Below are positions 36,729 to 46,851 of a stretch of DNA of 52,868 bases, in pieces. The notes under the pieces were generated by a model. That model ran no database searches. It saw only the letters and a list, made by a program, of their open reading frames with translations, and had not been told where the DNA came from. The position numbers and the translations under genes are program-made. This DNA is from an uncultured Pirellulaceae bacterium (GTDB lineage Bacteria; Planctomycetota; Planctomycetia; Pirellulales; Pirellulaceae), in the NCBI GenBank assembly GCA_937944405.1, contig CALDYR010000069.1:1-52868 (forward strand), given 5' to 3'. Each line of letters begins with the position of its first letter. The stretch's first letter is position 1.

Positions 36729-38399
36729 ATGAAAAATCATTTTTGCAATACCGTCGTTTGGTGCTTTCCCTGGTTAGCGGTTGTTTTGTGCATTGCGCCC
36801 TTGTGCGCCCAACAAAACGATGACTACCTCAGGGCTCTTCAATCCAAATCCGTCATCGCAAAAAAATCGGACTGGATCTTCTGGGGGGACAAAGCCGGAT
36901 CCTTCAGCACTTGGACCAATCACTCCAACCGGCTGATTCCGGTTTATACTTTCGGCGGCGACCTGACCGCGGTCAAAGGTAAAAAAAGCGCTTACCGCGA
37001 TGAAGCAATGCTGGCAAAACTGTACGGCAAAGTCCCCGACCAGACGCTCAACCAAGACGCTGACTACTTTGACCAAACCCAGTTGTTCACCCTTCAACAA
37101 TTAGCCATCGAAGCGGGGAAGAAAAACGTCATCCTCATGATCTTTGACGGGATGGACTGGCAAACCACCCAGGCCGCTGCGGTTTATAAATCACAACAGA
37201 TCACTTACACCCAAGGCCGTGGTGATGTACTGTCCTTCCAAACGTACGATAAAGCGGCTACTGATTTTGGATTCTGTGTCACCAGCTCTCATAATGCGGG
37301 GACCAAACCCGAAGTCAATTCGCAAACTGTTTCCAACATTGGCGGCAATGTTGGCGGCGGCTACCATCCCGATTTTGGCGGTCGTTTTCCGTGGAGCGCA
37401 CCTGGTGATCTTTCGTATTTACTGGGCCGGCGAAAATCGCTGAACCATGTCTACACCGATTCAGCAGCTTCGGCGACCGCTATTTGTTGCGGGAAGAAAA
37501 CTTACAACGGCGCTATTGGAGTCGATTACCAAGGAAAACAGCTCGACAGTATCGCTCATCGTTTTCAAAAAATGGGTCGGTCGGTGGGCGTTGTCACCAG
37601 CGTTCCTATTTCTCATGCGACTCCGGCAGCAGCGTACGCGCACAACGTGACTCGCAATGACTACCAAGACCTATCGCGCGACCTCTTGGGACTACCATCG
37701 GTTTCTCACCGCAAACCTACCGTTGGGATGAATGTGGTGATGGGTGCTGGCTTCGGCGTCAACGGCGATGATGATTCAACCAAGCAAGGGAAAAATTACG
37801 TTCCTGGCAACAAGTTTCTTCCCGACCAAGAAATCGCTAAAATCAACGTCGACAACGGTGGCCAATACGTCGTCGCCAACCGCGTTGCCGGAAAAAAAGG
37901 CGGTGACGTTGTCGCCGCTGCGGCAACGGCTGCCGCCACAGGCAGGCATCGTTTGCTGGGGTTATTTGGGGGCGCTGACACCCATCTTCCTTTCGCGACC
38001 GCCGATGGCAATTTTGACCCCACCGGTGGCGTTAAAACCGCAGAAAGATATACGCCACAAGAGCTCTTAGAAAACCCCACCTTGGCTGAAATGACCAAAG
38101 CCGCGTTGAAGGTTCTCGGCACCAACGAAAAAGGGTTTTGGCTTATGGTTGAAGCTGGCGATGTCGATTGGGCCAACCACAACAACAACATCGATGACTC
38201 CATCGGTGCTGTGTTCAGTGGTGAAAGAGCGTTTGATGCGATCACCCACTGGGTAGAAGAAAACAGCGACTGGGACCAAACATTATTAATCGTTACCGCC
38301 GACCATGGGCACATGATGAACGTCGTCGACCTCAAACGTCTGATTCGCCCGGCACCGAAATCCGTCGCAAAACGTGCCGACAAGCAAATATCCCACTAA
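36729..38399 (+). CDS. phoA: Secreted alkaline phosphatase (PhoA family)
   Basis: 556 residues from the ATG at 36729; an in-frame opening at 36675 would precede the signal peptide. Signal peptide MKNHFC...VVLCIAPLCAQQ. Active-site features: MIFDGMDWQTTQ (metal Asp), VYTDSAASATAICCG with the serine nucleophile, VEAGDVDWANHNNN, and TADHGHM near the C-terminus. It releases phosphate from monoesters outside the cytoplasm. The C-terminal end after TADHG is short. No Pho box was identified. Confidence 0.92.
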   Translation: MKNHFCNTVVWCFPWLAVVLCIAPLCAQQNDDYLRALQSKSVIAKKSDWIFWGDKAGSFSTWTNHSNRLIPVYTFGGDLTAVKGKKSAYRDEAMLAKLYGKVPDQTLNQDADYFDQTQLFTLQQLAIEAGKKNVILMIFDGMDWQTTQAAAVYKSQQITYTQGRGDVLSFQTYDKAATDFGFCVTSSHNAGTKPEVNSQTVSNIGGNVGGGYHPDFGGRFPWSAPGDLSYLLGRRKSLNHVYTDSAASATAICCGKKTYNGAIGVDYQGKQLDSIAHRFQKMGRSVGVVTSVPISHATPAAAYAHNVTRNDYQDLSRDLLGLPSVSHRKPTVGMNVVMGAGFGVNGDDDSTKQGKNYVPGNKFLPDQEIAKINVDNGGQYVVANRVAGKKGGDVVAAAATAAATGRHRLLGLFGGADTHLPFATADGNFDPTGGVKTAERYTPQELLENPTLAEMTKAALKVLGTNEKGFWLMVEAGDVDWANHNNNIDDSIGAVFSGERAFDAITHWVEENSDWDQTLLIVTADHGHMMNVVDLKRLIRPAPKSVAKRADKQISH

Positions 38400-38529
38400 A
38401 CCACAGCGATATTTCATTTCGCGGCTCGTATGAATTTGTTTTATACCGTATCGTTTTATTTCGTTTTACGGTCGTTCAATAGAACGCCAAACCACATAAC
38501 TACTCTTTGCACCGAGAAAGCATCTTCAT

Positions 38530-38811
38530 ATGGCCACCGCATCCGCACGTCACATCCTCGTTGAAACCGAAGAAGTCTGCGAAGACCTCAAGCAACAAAT
38601 TGAAGGCGGCGGTGACTTTGCCGCCGTTGCTCAAGAATTTTCGGCTTGCCCGTCCGGCAAATCTGGCGGCGATCTGGGCACGTTCAGCAAAGGCCAAATG
38701 GTCAAAGAGTTCGACGATGTCGTTTTCTCTGACGAACTCAACAAGGTTCACGGCCCTGTGAAGACCCAGTTTGGCTACCACTTAATCGAAATCACCGCGC
38801 GTTCGGAATAA
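38530..38811 (+). CDS. ppiC: Parvulin-type peptidyl-prolyl isomerase (PpiC)
   Basis: 93 residues, the size of stand-alone parvulins such as E. coli PpiC. Rotamase motifs: ARHILVETEE at the start, GGDFAAVAQEFSACPSG, GGDLGTFSKGQMV, and the closing KTQFGYHLIEI. No signal peptide, so cytosolic. Start chosen at MATASARHIL, which fits the family. Monocistronic, convergent with the rhomboid gene. Confidence 0.95.
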   Translation: MATASARHILVETEEVCEDLKQQIEGGGDFAAVAQEFSACPSGKSGGDLGTFSKGQMVKEFDDVVFSDELNKVHGPVKTQFGYHLIEITARSE

Positions 38812-38817
38812 GACGTA

Positions 38818-38833
38818 CCCGGGCAACCCCGGG
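38818..38833. terminator. GC hairpin between convergent ppiC and rhomboid genes
   Basis: CCCGGG-CAAC-CCCGGG forms a perfect 6-bp stem with a 4-base loop. There is no T-run on either side, so a terminator role is suggested only by its position between two convergent genes. Confidence 0.4.
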
Positions 38834-38868
38834 AATCATCGATCTGCCCGGTCGATTTCATTTCAAAT

Positions 38869-40035
38869 TCAGTCCAATTCGATCGACCCGGCGGCGATCA
38901 TTTGGTTTGCTTTGGCTTTAATTTGCTGGATCAGGTTCTGCTGTTTTGAGCTGACTGTTTCGGCGGGGTTCAATTGAGCAATGACTTTTAACGCGCGGCG
39001 TGGCGAACCCTTTTGCAGCAACTGGATCTTTGCCAAATTGATTGCAACGGCGACCTTCCGCTTCTGATACGAATCGAGATAAATTTGACTGTGTTCGATC
39101 GTTTGGTCCCATTGATTGGCCGATTGGAACGCGCTGATCACTTTCAATAAATCGGCTTCTTCCCAAGTGGCCTTTTTATTCATTCTTTGGATCTGCCGGA
39201 ACGTGGCAACGGCGGCGACAGGATTGCCTGCGGCCAAGTGTGCCGCGAGCGATTTCCGGTAGAGCACGATCTTTTGCTGACGCTGCGTCCTGAGCATCTC
39301 TTTGTGTTCTTGGATCGCGCGTTGTTCGGATCGCGTCGGTTTCTTTTTGATAGCTTTCCTTCCCGCCAATTCGAGAAACATCGACGGCAAGTCCCTTTCT
39401 TCACCATCCACCCACGACACGTAAATGAACGTGACTCCGACCACCAGCCCACAAACGGCTCCCATCAAATGCAGCAGCGGCGTTCCCATGGAAAACCCGC
39501 TGAAGTAAGCGAAGGTAAAATCCATCAAAAAATAGACCAAACCGAAAAAAGCGATCGGCACTTCGATAAAGAATAGATAGAACAGATAAGGATTGAAGAT
39601 AACTTTTAGATTGTCCTGTGGGGCCCACACCAGCGCGATCATCATCAGCCCCGAAATTGCCGACGACGCCCCTAGAGATGCCCCTGAAAAATCTCCAAAG
39701 GGGAGCAACATGATTTGCTCGACCATGGATTGAAAGACACCGATCCCGACATACAACCATGAAAAAATGATGGGGCCGATTTTGCCTTCGACAACAATAC
39801 CAAACGCCCAGAGAAAAATTAAATTTCCCAGCAGATGACCGATTCCATCGTGCATAAACATCGACGTCAGCCACTGAACCGGATGCAACCCACCACCATG
39901 GACCAACATGTATTGGGCTTGAGCTTCTGGGTTTGCCAATTGGAGCATCAGCACCACAATGTTGATCAGCATCATCGCGCCGGTGGCAAATGGCCAATAG
40001 TAGATTGGTGCATCAGTACCGTACGGAATAAACAT
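38869..40035 (-). CDS. Rhomboid-family intramembrane serine protease with C-terminal helical tail
   Basis: 388 residues from the ATG at 40035 (MFIPYGTDAP); a longer frame opening at 40293 overlaps the neighbouring gene and lacks family match. Six or so membrane segments. Catalytic features: FMHDGIGHLLGN (H62, H67, N71), the nucleophile region GASSAISG (S124) and H189 in LLHLMGAVCG. Residues ~225-388 form a soluble TPR-like helical tail (FRQIQRMNKKATWEE, LDSYQKRKVAVAINL). It would cleave membrane proteins within the bilayer; substrates unknown. A 62-base gap separates it from the membrane-protein gene upstream. Confidence 0.9.
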   Translation of the reverse strand: MFIPYGTDAPIYYWPFATGAMMLINIVVLMLQLANPEAQAQYMLVHGGGLHPVQWLTSMFMHDGIGHLLGNLIFLWAFGIVVEGKIGPIIFSWLYVGIGVFQSMVEQIMLLPFGDFSGASLGASSAISGLMMIALVWAPQDNLKVIFNPYLFYLFFIEVPIAFFGLVYFLMDFTFAYFSGFSMGTPLLHLMGAVCGLVVGVTFIYVSWVDGEERDLPSMFLELAGRKAIKKKPTRSEQRAIQEHKEMLRTQRQQKIVLYRKSLAAHLAAGNPVAAVATFRQIQRMNKKATWEEADLLKVISAFQSANQWDQTIEHSQIYLDSYQKRKVAVAINLAKIQLLQKGSPRRALKVIAQLNPAETVSSKQQNLIQQIKAKANQMIAAGSIELD

Positions 40036-40097
40036 CGAAGTGCCCCCAAGATGTAAGTGCCCGAAATAAGGCCTGTATTCCAATTCTAACAGCCGCG

Positions 40098-40490
40098 TCA
40101 CGATTGCAAACCTAGGCCGCAAACGGAGATTGTCAACGCTGCCAATCCCACTGCGATCAACGCCCCGCAGCCAAAAATAAACAACCCTATCAACCGATGG
40201 CGAAAACCGGCAACCTGCAAATATCCATCCAATGCCGGCCCCAACATAAAAAGGATATTTGCACAACACGCCCCGAAGAAAACAACGATCCACAATTCAA
40301 TGACCAACGGATTGACCGCAAACGCCATCAGGCTCAGAACTGTGGTGGCGACCAAGGCCGCGTTGTAAATCAGCCGATACTTTTCCCATTTCAGCACCAG
40401 CGGTCGAAAATCCACGAAACCGTTAGGTTTCGCTATCCCCAAGTTTTGAGGGGGAGAACCGATTGGGGATTGGTATGGGTTCTGGTTCAA
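40098..40490 (-). CDS. Small membrane protein with NPYQSP motif
   Basis: 130 residues. The N-terminus carries MNQNPYQSPIGSPPQ, a proline-rich motif frequent at the start of small planctomycete membrane proteins. Then about three to four hydrophobic segments (~43-60, 65-85, 98-125). No enzymatic motif. It is on the same strand upstream of the rhomboid gene and may be co-transcribed with it. Function unknown. Confidence 0.75.
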   Translation of the reverse strand: MNQNPYQSPIGSPPQNLGIAKPNGFVDFRPLVLKWEKYRLIYNAALVATTVLSLMAFAVNPLVIELWIVVFFGACCANILFMLGPALDGYLQVAGFRHRLIGLFIFGCGALIAVGLAALTISVCGLGLQS

Positions 40491-40588
40491 GAATTTGTCC
40501 CTATAATAGTTGGATAAACGATGATCGGCGGAGTGGCTCAGTTCGACAGCCTCGGTTTAAAAAAATCATTTTTCAAATTGATTTCCCA

Positions 40589-42115
40589 ATGAAACAGTTC
40601 TCATTCGCGTACCAGCAGATCGATGGCACGATCTGGGCTTTCGCGAGTTCACTGCTGATGATATCGCTGTTCTTCAAGTTTAATCGATTTTGGAGCGTGC
40701 GTAATTTTGACTTGCTGCTGATTATTTTGCTGGCCCCGGCGATGATCATGGTGCATAAGGGCATGATGATGTCCAATCCTTCGGCGACCAACGCTCCGGC
40801 ATCTGCCTCGGCCAACGCCCACGAGTTGGCCGCGCGTACTTTCGACGCACGCGCGGCCACGGCGCGGCCGTCGCTGGAACACAACGCAGCGTTGGCAACA
40901 TCGCATGATTCGAAATTAGCAGCCCTGCCGGTGGGATGGCGACAGGCATCGGCGGGAACCTTTGAGCCTTCTCAAGGGTCCGCAGCGGGAATCGATCTTC
41001 AGCGCAAGGGCTTCGTTGGATTGTTCATTGTAGGGTCGATTTACCTGATCAGGATGTTGGTGGATCCGCTGTTGGTGCGGCGACCGCTGTTGGACCCGAA
41101 CCTCTCATTGGGCGGGCTGATTTTCCTCGGGATCTGTCTGATGTTTTTGTTGTTCGCCAACATCGTTAATTCGAAACCTACCCCCGAAGAATTGTCGATG
41201 GTCAAATCGACAATCAGCATGGTCAAGCGCGAAGCAGCGGATGACGCCGACACACAGTACCTTCGCAAACGCGGACCAGGATACCAGATGTTGTTTTTGG
41301 TAGCTGTGATTTCTGTTTTTTCTGATGTCGAAGAAACCGATAGCTCCATCGCCGGCCAAGCGGTGAACATCGAAAGCTACTTACTGGTGTTGAAAATGCT
41401 GGCCATCATCAGCCAATCCTTGATCGTTGCAGGGCTGATTTTTTTCGCCATCGACAACTTCAAAAGTTTCTACATTGGTGTCGGCGTGGCATCGATTTAT
41501 TTGATGCTGCCGTACACCGCGATCTATACCGGACACGTAGAACACGCGCTGCCCGCGGCGCTGATGCTGTGGGCAATCGTCTGCTTTCGCAAACCCGCAT
41601 TGGCGGGGATCCTGATCGGATTGGCCACCGGAGCGTCATACTATCCGCTGTTTCTGTTACCGCTTTGGATAAGTTTTTACTGGGACCGCGGCATGAGGCG
41701 GTTTTCGGTTTGGTTTGTCGTGACGATTTTGCTTTGTAGTCTGTCTCTGATTTTCACATCGGTCAGCCCGGGGGACTTCTTCCAACAGTTACAAAAGATG
41801 TTCGGTTTCTGGCAACCGCTGATGGAAGGGTTGGAAGGGATCTGGGCATTGGGATGGGATCGCGTTTGGCGGTTGCCGTTGCTGATCGCGTTCCTGATTC
41901 TCAGTTTCTCCTTTGCGGCTTGGCCGGCGGTGAAAGACATTGGTGTACTGGTGGCCTATACCGCTGCGATCATGATCGCGGTTCAGTTCTGGCACGGATT
42001 TGGCGGCGGACTGTTTGCTGCCTGGTATCTGCCAATGATGCTGCTGACGATTTTTCGCATCAACGTCGCCGGACGTACCGCGGTGATGGAACTGGCCGAA
42101 TTGCGCCGAACCTAA
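40589..42115 (+). CDS. Multi-spanning membrane protein, possibly GT87-like glycosyltransferase
   Basis: 508 residues from the ATG at 40589 (MKQFSFAYQQIDG); residues before it in the open frame are non-native. About ten membrane segments. The stretch YTGHVEHALPAALMLWAI, RKPALAGILIGLATGASYYP and LFLLPLWISFYWDRG resembles integral-membrane GT-C/GT87 glycosyltransferases, where small cytoplasmic loops separate paired helices. An Ala-rich soluble insertion (~65-125) follows the second helix. No conserved catalytic acidic pair could be assigned with certainty, so the class is tentative. Followed 168 bases later by an EEP-family gene on the same strand. Confidence 0.6.
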   Translation: MKQFSFAYQQIDGTIWAFASSLLMISLFFKFNRFWSVRNFDLLLIILLAPAMIMVHKGMMMSNPSATNAPASASANAHELAARTFDARAATARPSLEHNAALATSHDSKLAALPVGWRQASAGTFEPSQGSAAGIDLQRKGFVGLFIVGSIYLIRMLVDPLLVRRPLLDPNLSLGGLIFLGICLMFLLFANIVNSKPTPEELSMVKSTISMVKREAADDADTQYLRKRGPGYQMLFLVAVISVFSDVEETDSSIAGQAVNIESYLLVLKMLAIISQSLIVAGLIFFAIDNFKSFYIGVGVASIYLMLPYTAIYTGHVEHALPAALMLWAIVCFRKPALAGILIGLATGASYYPLFLLPLWISFYWDRGMRRFSVWFVVTILLCSLSLIFTSVSPGDFFQQLQKMFGFWQPLMEGLEGIWALGWDRVWRLPLLIAFLILSFSFAAWPAVKDIGVLVAYTAAIMIAVQFWHGFGGGLFAAWYLPMMLLTIFRINVAGRTAVMELAELRRT

Positions 42116-42283
42116 CCCTGTCGCATTGCTCACGTGGTCGTGTTGTCTGGCCACGGAGAACCTCAACGGTTGCGAGGATTTTGCAGCTTGCACAATCCGT
42201 AATCCAGACGTTCAGGCCATCGGATCGACGGCGGCGGTCGATAGAAGATGCATACACGGCCGCATTTATCACCACCGAAAACC

Positions 42284-43408
42284 ATGTCGCGATTTTGGAA
42301 AACAATCTTTCTTGCCCTGATCATCGTTGGCGGTCTGTGGGTGTTGTTCAATCAAGGTGAAATTCAAAACGCGGGCGGTCTTTGGGCCTATTTCCAGCGA
42401 TCGCTTCGTGAAGCCAACACTTCGTCACCGCAAGGGTCGCCCGAAAATCCATCGCGTTACTCAAGTGGCGTGACCTTCAACAGCGCGACCGAAAACGGCA
42501 TCTTTCAAAGGGCTTCGGCCGGTGCCCAAAACAATCGGTGGCAACAGCGCCGCACCAACACCGATCGGCGGTTTGATTCCGGTTTCCATGTGCCGCCAAG
42601 ATTCCCCAACACGATTCGTATCGCTTCTTTCAAAATGCAACCCGCTTCAACGGTGCATTCGAACTTACATGCGATGCAGGTGCTGACACACCTATGCAGT
42701 CAGTTTGATATTATCGCGTTCCAAGAGATTGACGGGCGCGGCGATGCGTGGCTGGCTCAGATCATCCGAAACGTCGCCGCCGCAACGCAAAACTCAGTGC
42801 AATTTCGCGCTCTCACGGACCGGTCACGAATCGAGATGGGGCAGCCTCAATTTGCCATTCTGTTCAACACGCAAACACTGGACCTTGACCAGTCTCAATG
42901 GTACTCAGTCAATGATCCCGACGATCTTCTTGCGCGCGAACCCTTGGTGGGTTGGTTTCGAACCAGAAACGCTCCTGCCGAAAAAGCATTCACCTTCACC
43001 TTGGCAAATATCCAGCTGGACAACCACCGGCCCGATTTAGAGATCGCTTATCTTGGGGAACTCTTTCGCGCAATCCGTAACGATGGACGCGGAGAAGACG
43101 ACGTTGTGATCGTGGGTAACTTCAATGCGGGCGATCGCGGACTGTCGCCGCTGCGGAAAAAAGCTGGACTTCATTGGGTTGTTTTTGACACCCCCACGTC
43201 GACCGACAAGAGCCACCAATTTGATAATCTGGTCTTTTCTCAAACCGCAACAGTCGAATTCACAGGGCAGGGCGGGGTGCTTGATTTTCTGGCGGCCTAT
43301 AATTTGCGATACGACCAAGCCATCGCGATCTCCGACCACATGCCAATCTGGGCCGAATTCTCGACCTTCGAAGGCAACCAAGGCCACCAAAGCAGCGTCG
43401 CCCGGTAA
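42284..43408 (+). CDS. Membrane-anchored endonuclease/exonuclease/phosphatase family protein
   Basis: 374 residues from the ATG at 42284 (MSRFWKTIFLALIIVGG); a single N-terminal hydrophobic segment (~6-22) anchors or exports it. A ~75-residue Ser/Gly/Asn/Arg-rich linker precedes the EEP fold. Motifs: IRIASFKMQ at the start of the fold, AFQEIDGRG (catalytic Glu), VVGNFNAGD (Asn/Asp), and SDHMPIWAEF (Asp/His pair) at the end. Family members hydrolyse nucleic acids, phosphoinositides or sphingomyelin; the substrate here is unknown. Confidence 0.85.
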   Translation: MSRFWKTIFLALIIVGGLWVLFNQGEIQNAGGLWAYFQRSLREANTSSPQGSPENPSRYSSGVTFNSATENGIFQRASAGAQNNRWQQRRTNTDRRFDSGFHVPPRFPNTIRIASFKMQPASTVHSNLHAMQVLTHLCSQFDIIAFQEIDGRGDAWLAQIIRNVAAATQNSVQFRALTDRSRIEMGQPQFAILFNTQTLDLDQSQWYSVNDPDDLLAREPLVGWFRTRNAPAEKAFTFTLANIQLDNHRPDLEIAYLGELFRAIRNDGRGEDDVVIVGNFNAGDRGLSPLRKKAGLHWVVFDTPTSTDKSHQFDNLVFSQTATVEFTGQGGVLDFLAAYNLRYDQAIAISDHMPIWAEFSTFEGNQGHQSSVAR

Positions 43409-43685
43409 CTCATTCTGGCGTCCAAGTGACACGGTTTTCTTCGACGTTTCGTCCGACGTTCCGCGAAAACCGGGGGCAAGGCGCCGGCGGAAATGCCACC
43501 AGCGGCAACGCACCGTCAACATCGCCTACTCTACCGATTCTATTCATTATTCAAGCCGCCGCTGCGATCGACCGAAGAAAGGTATTCGGCCACAGTTCAG
43601 ATGAACCATTGCCGTAACAATCGCTCAGATTATATTATTGTGCGCAAACTTTACCGATTACTGCTGTTTCTCCAAAAATCATTCC

Positions 43686-44597
43686 ATGTCCGAAAACCTA
43701 CAGCTTACCCACCTTAAAGAACTCGAAGCAGAAAGCATTCACATCATCCGTGAAGTCGCTGCCGAGTTCCAAAACCCGGTAATGCTTTACTCCGTGGGCA
43801 AGGACTCGGCAGTGATGCTGCACTTGGCGATGAAAGCCTTTTATCCCGCCAAACCACCGTTTCCGCTGATGCATGTGGATACTACGTGGAAGTTCCAAGA
43901 CATGTACAAATTCCGTGAGCAGTACGCGAAAAAGGAACTTGGCTTAGAGGTCATCACCTACATCAATGAAGAGGGCCGTGCCCTGAATTTGGATCCGTTG
44001 AAATCCAGCGGAAAACACACCACAGTAATGAAAACCGAAGGCCTCAAACAGGCCTTGGACAAATACAAGTTTGACGCGGCCTTTGGCGGCGGGCGGCGCG
44101 ATGAAGAGAAATCCCGCGCCAAAGAACGGGTCTATTCTTTTCGCGACGAAAACCATCGTTGGGATCCAAAAAACCAACGTCCCGAACTTTGGAACCTTTA
44201 CAACGCGAAAGTCAATCAGGACGAATCGATCCGCGTTTTCCCGTTGTCCAACTGGACCGAATTGGACGTCTGGCAGTACATCCATCTGGAGCAAATCCCG
44301 ATCGTGCCGCTGTATTATTCTGCGATGCGTCCGGTCGTCGATCGCAACGGCGTGCTGATCATGGTTGACGATGATCGGCTGAAATTGAAAGAAGGCGAAG
44401 TGCCCCAACAGAAAATGGTCCGCTTCCGAACTTTGGGTTGTTACCCGTTAACCGGTGCCGTCGAATCAACCGCCACCACTTTGCCAGAGATCATCCAAGA
44501 GATGCTATTGGCCACGACCTCCGAACGCCAAGGCCGCGTGATCGACAATGACGACGAAGGTTCTATGCAACAGAAAAAAGAAGAAGGTTACTTCTAA
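43686..44597 (+). CDS. cysD: Sulfate adenylyltransferase subunit 2 (CysD)
   Basis: 303 residues from the ATG at 43686 ([17 protein letters not shown]); the open frame begins earlier at 43638 but without family match. PP-loop-type motif [28 protein letters not shown] and the C-terminal [13 protein letters not shown] are diagnostic. With CysN it makes adenosine 5'-phosphosulfate from ATP and sulfate. The next gene on the strand is cysNC, 204 bases away. Confidence 0.97.
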   Translation: MSENLQLTHLKELEAESIHIIREVAAEFQNPVMLYSVGKDSAVMLHLAMKAFYPAKPPFPLMHVDTTWKFQDMYKFREQYAKKELGLEVITYINEEGRALNLDPLKSSGKHTTVMKTEGLKQALDKYKFDAAFGGGRRDEEKSRAKERVYSFRDENHRWDPKNQRPELWNLYNAKVNQDESIRVFPLSNWTELDVWQYIHLEQIPIVPLYYSAMRPVVDRNGVLIMVDDDRLKLKEGEVPQQKMVRFRTLGCYPLTGAVESTATTLPEIIQEMLLATTSERQGRVIDNDDEGSMQQKKEEGYF

Positions 44598-44691
44598 CAA
44601 ACCGGTGAATACAAACCTGTTCATTCAATTCAAACTCTTAATACAAACCGTATTTGCAAACGCGCAAACGAGTGAATCCAACTGAAACGAA

Positions 44692-44733
44692 GTTGGCAAT
44701 TGAATTTCCTACTCAGAATCGAAAATTGCCAAC
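44692..44733. other. 10-bp perfect hairpin between cysD and cysNC
   Basis: GTTGGCAATT (44692-44701) pairs perfectly with AATTGCCAAC (44724-44733) around a 22-base loop. No T-run follows, so it is not a standard terminator. It could be an mRNA processing or stability structure, or a protein-binding palindrome. Confidence 0.55.
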
Positions 44734-44801
44734 CACTGCATCGCGCGTTGGCCAAGAAAATCTAACATTCAGAAACGCCCCACCCAACGGGGCATGAAAT
44801 C

Positions 44802-46730
44802 ATGTCACATCATTCCGACCTTATCGCTACCGACATCGAATCCTATCTCGCCCAACACGAGAAAAAGGAACTGTTGCGTTTTCTAACCTGCGGCAGCGTC
44901 GACGACGGGAAGAGCACGTTGATTGGTCGGTTACTGTTCGATTCCAAAATGATCTACGAAGATCAACTGGAAAAACTGACCAAAGAATCCGCCACCCACG
45001 GCACGACCGGCGGCGGTTTTGACCCGGCACTGCTAACTGACGGGCTCAAAGAGGAACGCGAACAGGGCATCACCATTGACGTTGCCTATCGCTATTTTTC
45101 TACCGCCAAACGTAAATTCATCATCGCCGACACGCCCGGTCACGTGCAGTATACCCGGAACATGGCCACCGGTGCTTCGACGGCGCATCTTGCGATCATT
45201 TTGATCGACGCGCGTGATGGACATGGCGTCATGGAACAGACCAAACGTCACAGTTTCATCGCATCGTTGTTGGGCATTAAGCACATCCTGATTGCGGTCA
45301 ACAAAATGGATGTCGTGGACTACAGCCAACAACGTTTTGACGAAATCTGCGACGACTACAAACGGTTCTCTGAACGATTGCGTTTTCCGGATCTGCACTA
45401 CCTGCCGCTGTCGGCGTTGCACGGTGACAATGTCGTCGATCGCAGTGAAAACATGCCGTGGTACCAAGGCAGCACGCTGATGAACTTTCTGGAAACCGTT
45501 TCAATCGCGTCCGATCGAAACTACGAAGATTTCCGTTTGCCGGTCCAAAGCGTCTTGCGGCCCAACCTTGATTTTCGCGGCTTCGCCGGCACGATCGCTT
45601 CTGGGATCGTGCGCGTCGGGGACGAAATCATGACGCTACCTTCCCGCAAGACCAGCAAAGTCAAGGAAATCGTCACCTACGACGGCAACATCCAACAGGC
45701 TCACGCGCCGATGTCGATCACGTTGACCCTAGAGGACGAAATTGACTCCAGTCGCGGGGACATGATCGTCCGCCCGGGCAACCTCCCAAAAATGGAGCAA
45801 AAATTTGACGCAATGTTAGTGTGGATGGACGACCAACCGATGGTTCCTGGTAAACAATACGTCTTCAAACACACGACCAAGATGGTTCCCGGTGTCATCA
45901 AGACGCTTAAATACCAGGTCGACGTCAACACGATGCACAAAAAACCGGCCCCGGCCCTCGAGCTAAATCAGATCGGACGCGTCGACGTTTCGCTGAACCA
46001 GCCGATCGCATTTGATCGTTATACGCGCAACAAGGGCACCGGATCCTTCATCGTTATCGACCGGATCACGAATCGAACGGTCGCCGCGGGCATGATCATC
46101 GACAAACGGACCAGCGATAACACAGGCGCCGCGTGGGACGAGGAACCGGCCAGCGGAAACACGCTGATTCAAGAATTCAGCCACGTCACCAGCGACGAAC
46201 GCCAAGCGCGTTTCGGTCAAAATCCTGTCACCGTGTTATTTACCGGTCTGCCGGGTGCTGGAAAATCGACAACCGCTTACGGGGTCGAACGAGCGCTCTT
46301 TGACATGGGCCGGGCCGCGACCGTTATCGATGGACAAAATCTACGTATGGGGCTCAACCGCGATCTCAACTTTAGCTCCGACGGACGTTCGGAAAATGTC
46401 CGCCGCGCTGCAGAAGTTGGAAAATTGATCAACAAATCGGGCATCATCTGCCTATTAGCGTTAGTCGCCCCCGATGATTCGGTTCGCAAACGGGCCGCCG
46501 AAGTCGTCGGACGCGAAAGCTTTATTGTGGTTCACTTAAACGCTTCCATAGAGACTTGCGAATCCCGTAACGAATCGGCAAAACAGCGCGGCCAAGACGA
46601 CCCCAAGGAAAGCTCTGTCGCATATCAAGCTCCCACCGATGCAGATCTGGTCTTGGATACCGAAAACGTAGATCCTTCTGACTGCGTCGATCAAGTGCTA
46701 AAATTACTAAGCGTTAAAGGCGTGATCTAA
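44802..46730 (+). CDS. cysNC: Bifunctional sulfate adenylyltransferase subunit 1 / adenylylsulfate kinase (CysNC)
   Basis: 642 residues. The N-terminal CysN part is an EF-Tu-like GTPase: P-loop [15 protein letters not shown] (~32-46), DTPGH and NKMD. The C-terminal CysC kinase starts near residue 475 with its own P-loop GLPGAGKST (~481) and continues through [14 protein letters not shown] and [10 protein letters not shown]. The fusion drives APS formation by GTP hydrolysis and phosphorylates APS to PAPS. Nothing in the window reduces PAPS, so sulfation (for example of exopolysaccharide) is as likely a use as assimilation. Confidence 0.97.
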   Translation: MSHHSDLIATDIESYLAQHEKKELLRFLTCGSVDDGKSTLIGRLLFDSKMIYEDQLEKLTKESATHGTTGGGFDPALLTDGLKEEREQGITIDVAYRYFSTAKRKFIIADTPGHVQYTRNMATGASTAHLAIILIDARDGHGVMEQTKRHSFIASLLGIKHILIAVNKMDVVDYSQQRFDEICDDYKRFSERLRFPDLHYLPLSALHGDNVVDRSENMPWYQGSTLMNFLETVSIASDRNYEDFRLPVQSVLRPNLDFRGFAGTIASGIVRVGDEIMTLPSRKTSKVKEIVTYDGNIQQAHAPMSITLTLEDEIDSSRGDMIVRPGNLPKMEQKFDAMLVWMDDQPMVPGKQYVFKHTTKMVPGVIKTLKYQVDVNTMHKKPAPALELNQIGRVDVSLNQPIAFDRYTRNKGTGSFIVIDRITNRTVAAGMIIDKRTSDNTGAAWDEEPASGNTLIQEFSHVTSDERQARFGQNPVTVLFTGLPGAGKSTTAYGVERALFDMGRAATVIDGQNLRMGLNRDLNFSSDGRSENVRRAAEVGKLINKSGIICLLALVAPDDSVRKRAAEVVGRESFIVVHLNASIETCESRNESAKQRGQDDPKESSVAYQAPTDADLVLDTENVDPSDCVDQVLKLLSVKGVI

Positions 46731-46851
46731 ACCTCAAGAACGCGCAAGAACAAAAACGTAAAAGGAAAAATGAAACAGGCCATATTGGATCTTCGCACCT
46801 AAACAAAACCGTCGAATTAAAACCGCAACAGGCCGTGACACTGGCAAAGCA

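Noticed and set aside
38869..40293. 474-residue version of the rhomboid protein
   Set aside because: The first 86 residues overlap the neighbouring membrane-protein gene and are not rhomboid-like; ATG at 40035 fits better.
40527..40570. tRNA-like 5' sequence (GGCGGAGTGGCTCAG... with a D-arm-like stem and TTTAAAA)
   Set aside because: No anticodon stem pairing, no T-arm and no acceptor partner; it runs into the start region of the next gene. Chance resemblance.
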